NCBI RefSeq assembly: GCF_021560175.1
Contig: NZ_CP091110.1
Location: forward strand, 1,602,001-1,666,000
Length of the DNA stretch: 64,000 nt
Origin: Neobacillus drentensis
Lineage (GTDB): Bacteria; Bacillota; Bacilli; Bacillales; Cytobacillaceae
Reading direction: 5' to 3'
The translations under genes and the position numbers were made by a program. Positions 63,153 to 64,000 of this stretch are shown here, in pieces (the first letter of the stretch is position 1; each line of letters begins with the position of its first letter). The notes under the pieces are model-generated. The model saw only the letters and a program-made list of their open reading frames with translations. It was not told the DNA's origin and searched no databases.

Positions 63153-63347
63153 ATGAAGGAAGAATTAGTAAAAGAGATATTAGATAAACTTATGACAGGG
63201 GAACTTTCTGAGTATTATGTGAGCAATCAAGAGTTTATGGATTTTAGAAAGGTATTAGTGAGCAGGAAGGATTTTAAACATTTCCGTGGAATCGGGCAGC
63301 GTGGCGGAGATGTCCTTTATCAATATCTTAAAGAACCAAGAAGTTAG
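63153..63347 (+). CDS. Conserved small protein of unknown function
   Basis: 64 residues: KEELVKEILDKLMTGELSEY, and RKDFKHFRGIGQRGGDVLYQ. Charged, helical first half; conserved-looking FKHFRGIGQRGG core. I do not recognise a named family. The ATG follows GAAGGTGGTGCATT. Confidence 0.6.
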   Translation: MKEELVKEILDKLMTGELSEYYVSNQEFMDFRKVLVSRKDFKHFRGIGQRGGDVLYQYLKEPRS

Positions 63348-63380
63348 TGAGCCCTGAAGAAAGACTGTAAAGAACAATAA

Positions 63381-64000
<620 letters not shown>

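Overview
The window reads as chromosome of an endospore-forming, low-GC Gram-positive bacterium of the Bacillaceae, near Bacillus/Neobacillus/Priestia. The pointers are strong AGGAGG-type ribosome binding sites, frequent TTG/GTG starts, Bacillus-type genes (desKR, sigI-rsgI, clpE with CtsR boxes, a CwlO-like hydrolase) and sporulation genes (an alpha/beta SASP, a Spo0E-like phosphatase, a sporulation-type kinase, YjcZ-like peptides). No rRNA, tRNA, CRISPR array, phage or intact insertion sequence was seen. The first gene (aldo/keto reductase) and the last (glpK) are cut by the window ends.

Layout. 1-2.1 kb: aldo/keto reductase end and a CNNM-type transporter whose promoter lies between two matching palindromes. 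2.6-8.7 kb: first polyhydroxyalkanoate (PHA) locus, with acyl-CoA ligase, SDR reductase, a small PhaR-like coiled-coil protein, a phasin-like protein, PhaR and class IV PhaC, facing a convergent alpha/beta hydrolase. 8.9-17.7 kb: desKR and metabolic or surface genes. 17.9-23.5 kb: PEP carboxylase and AdhE. 23.6-27.9 kb: second PHA locus, with phasin-like protein, PhaR, PhaC, the convergent hydrolase paralogue, and phaQ-phaP. 28.1-39.9 kb: a repeat element, a CwlO-like hydrolase, small spore-associated genes, an FtsH-like protease, prfC, sigI-rsgI and SASP. 40-46.7 kb: a B12-type radical SAM protein, a two-subunit 2-oxoacid:ferredoxin oxidoreductase and a PAS histidine kinase. 46.7-53.5 kb: a nitrilase-family amidase, Spo0E-like protein, the fixABCX electron-transfer operon and a hemerythrin protein. 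53.6-64 kb: MFS exporter, kinase-like protein, MarR regulator, M3 peptidase, clpE, membrane proteins, small proteins and glpK.

How it fits together. The main theme is carbon and reductant storage. Two collinear PHA synthase cassettes lie about 17 kb apart, with PEP carboxylase and AdhE between them. Neither has a phaB between phaR and phaC; an acyl-CoA ligase plus an SDR heads the first instead. Candidate control sites (Spo0A-box-like pair, a CcpA cre-like site, a PhaQ-type palindrome) tie storage to sporulation and carbon status. A second theme is low-potential electron flow: a 2-oxoacid:ferredoxin oxidoreductase and FixABCX within one 10-kb stretch, next to a radical SAM enzyme. All functions are read from sequence motifs and memory of families; no database search was run.
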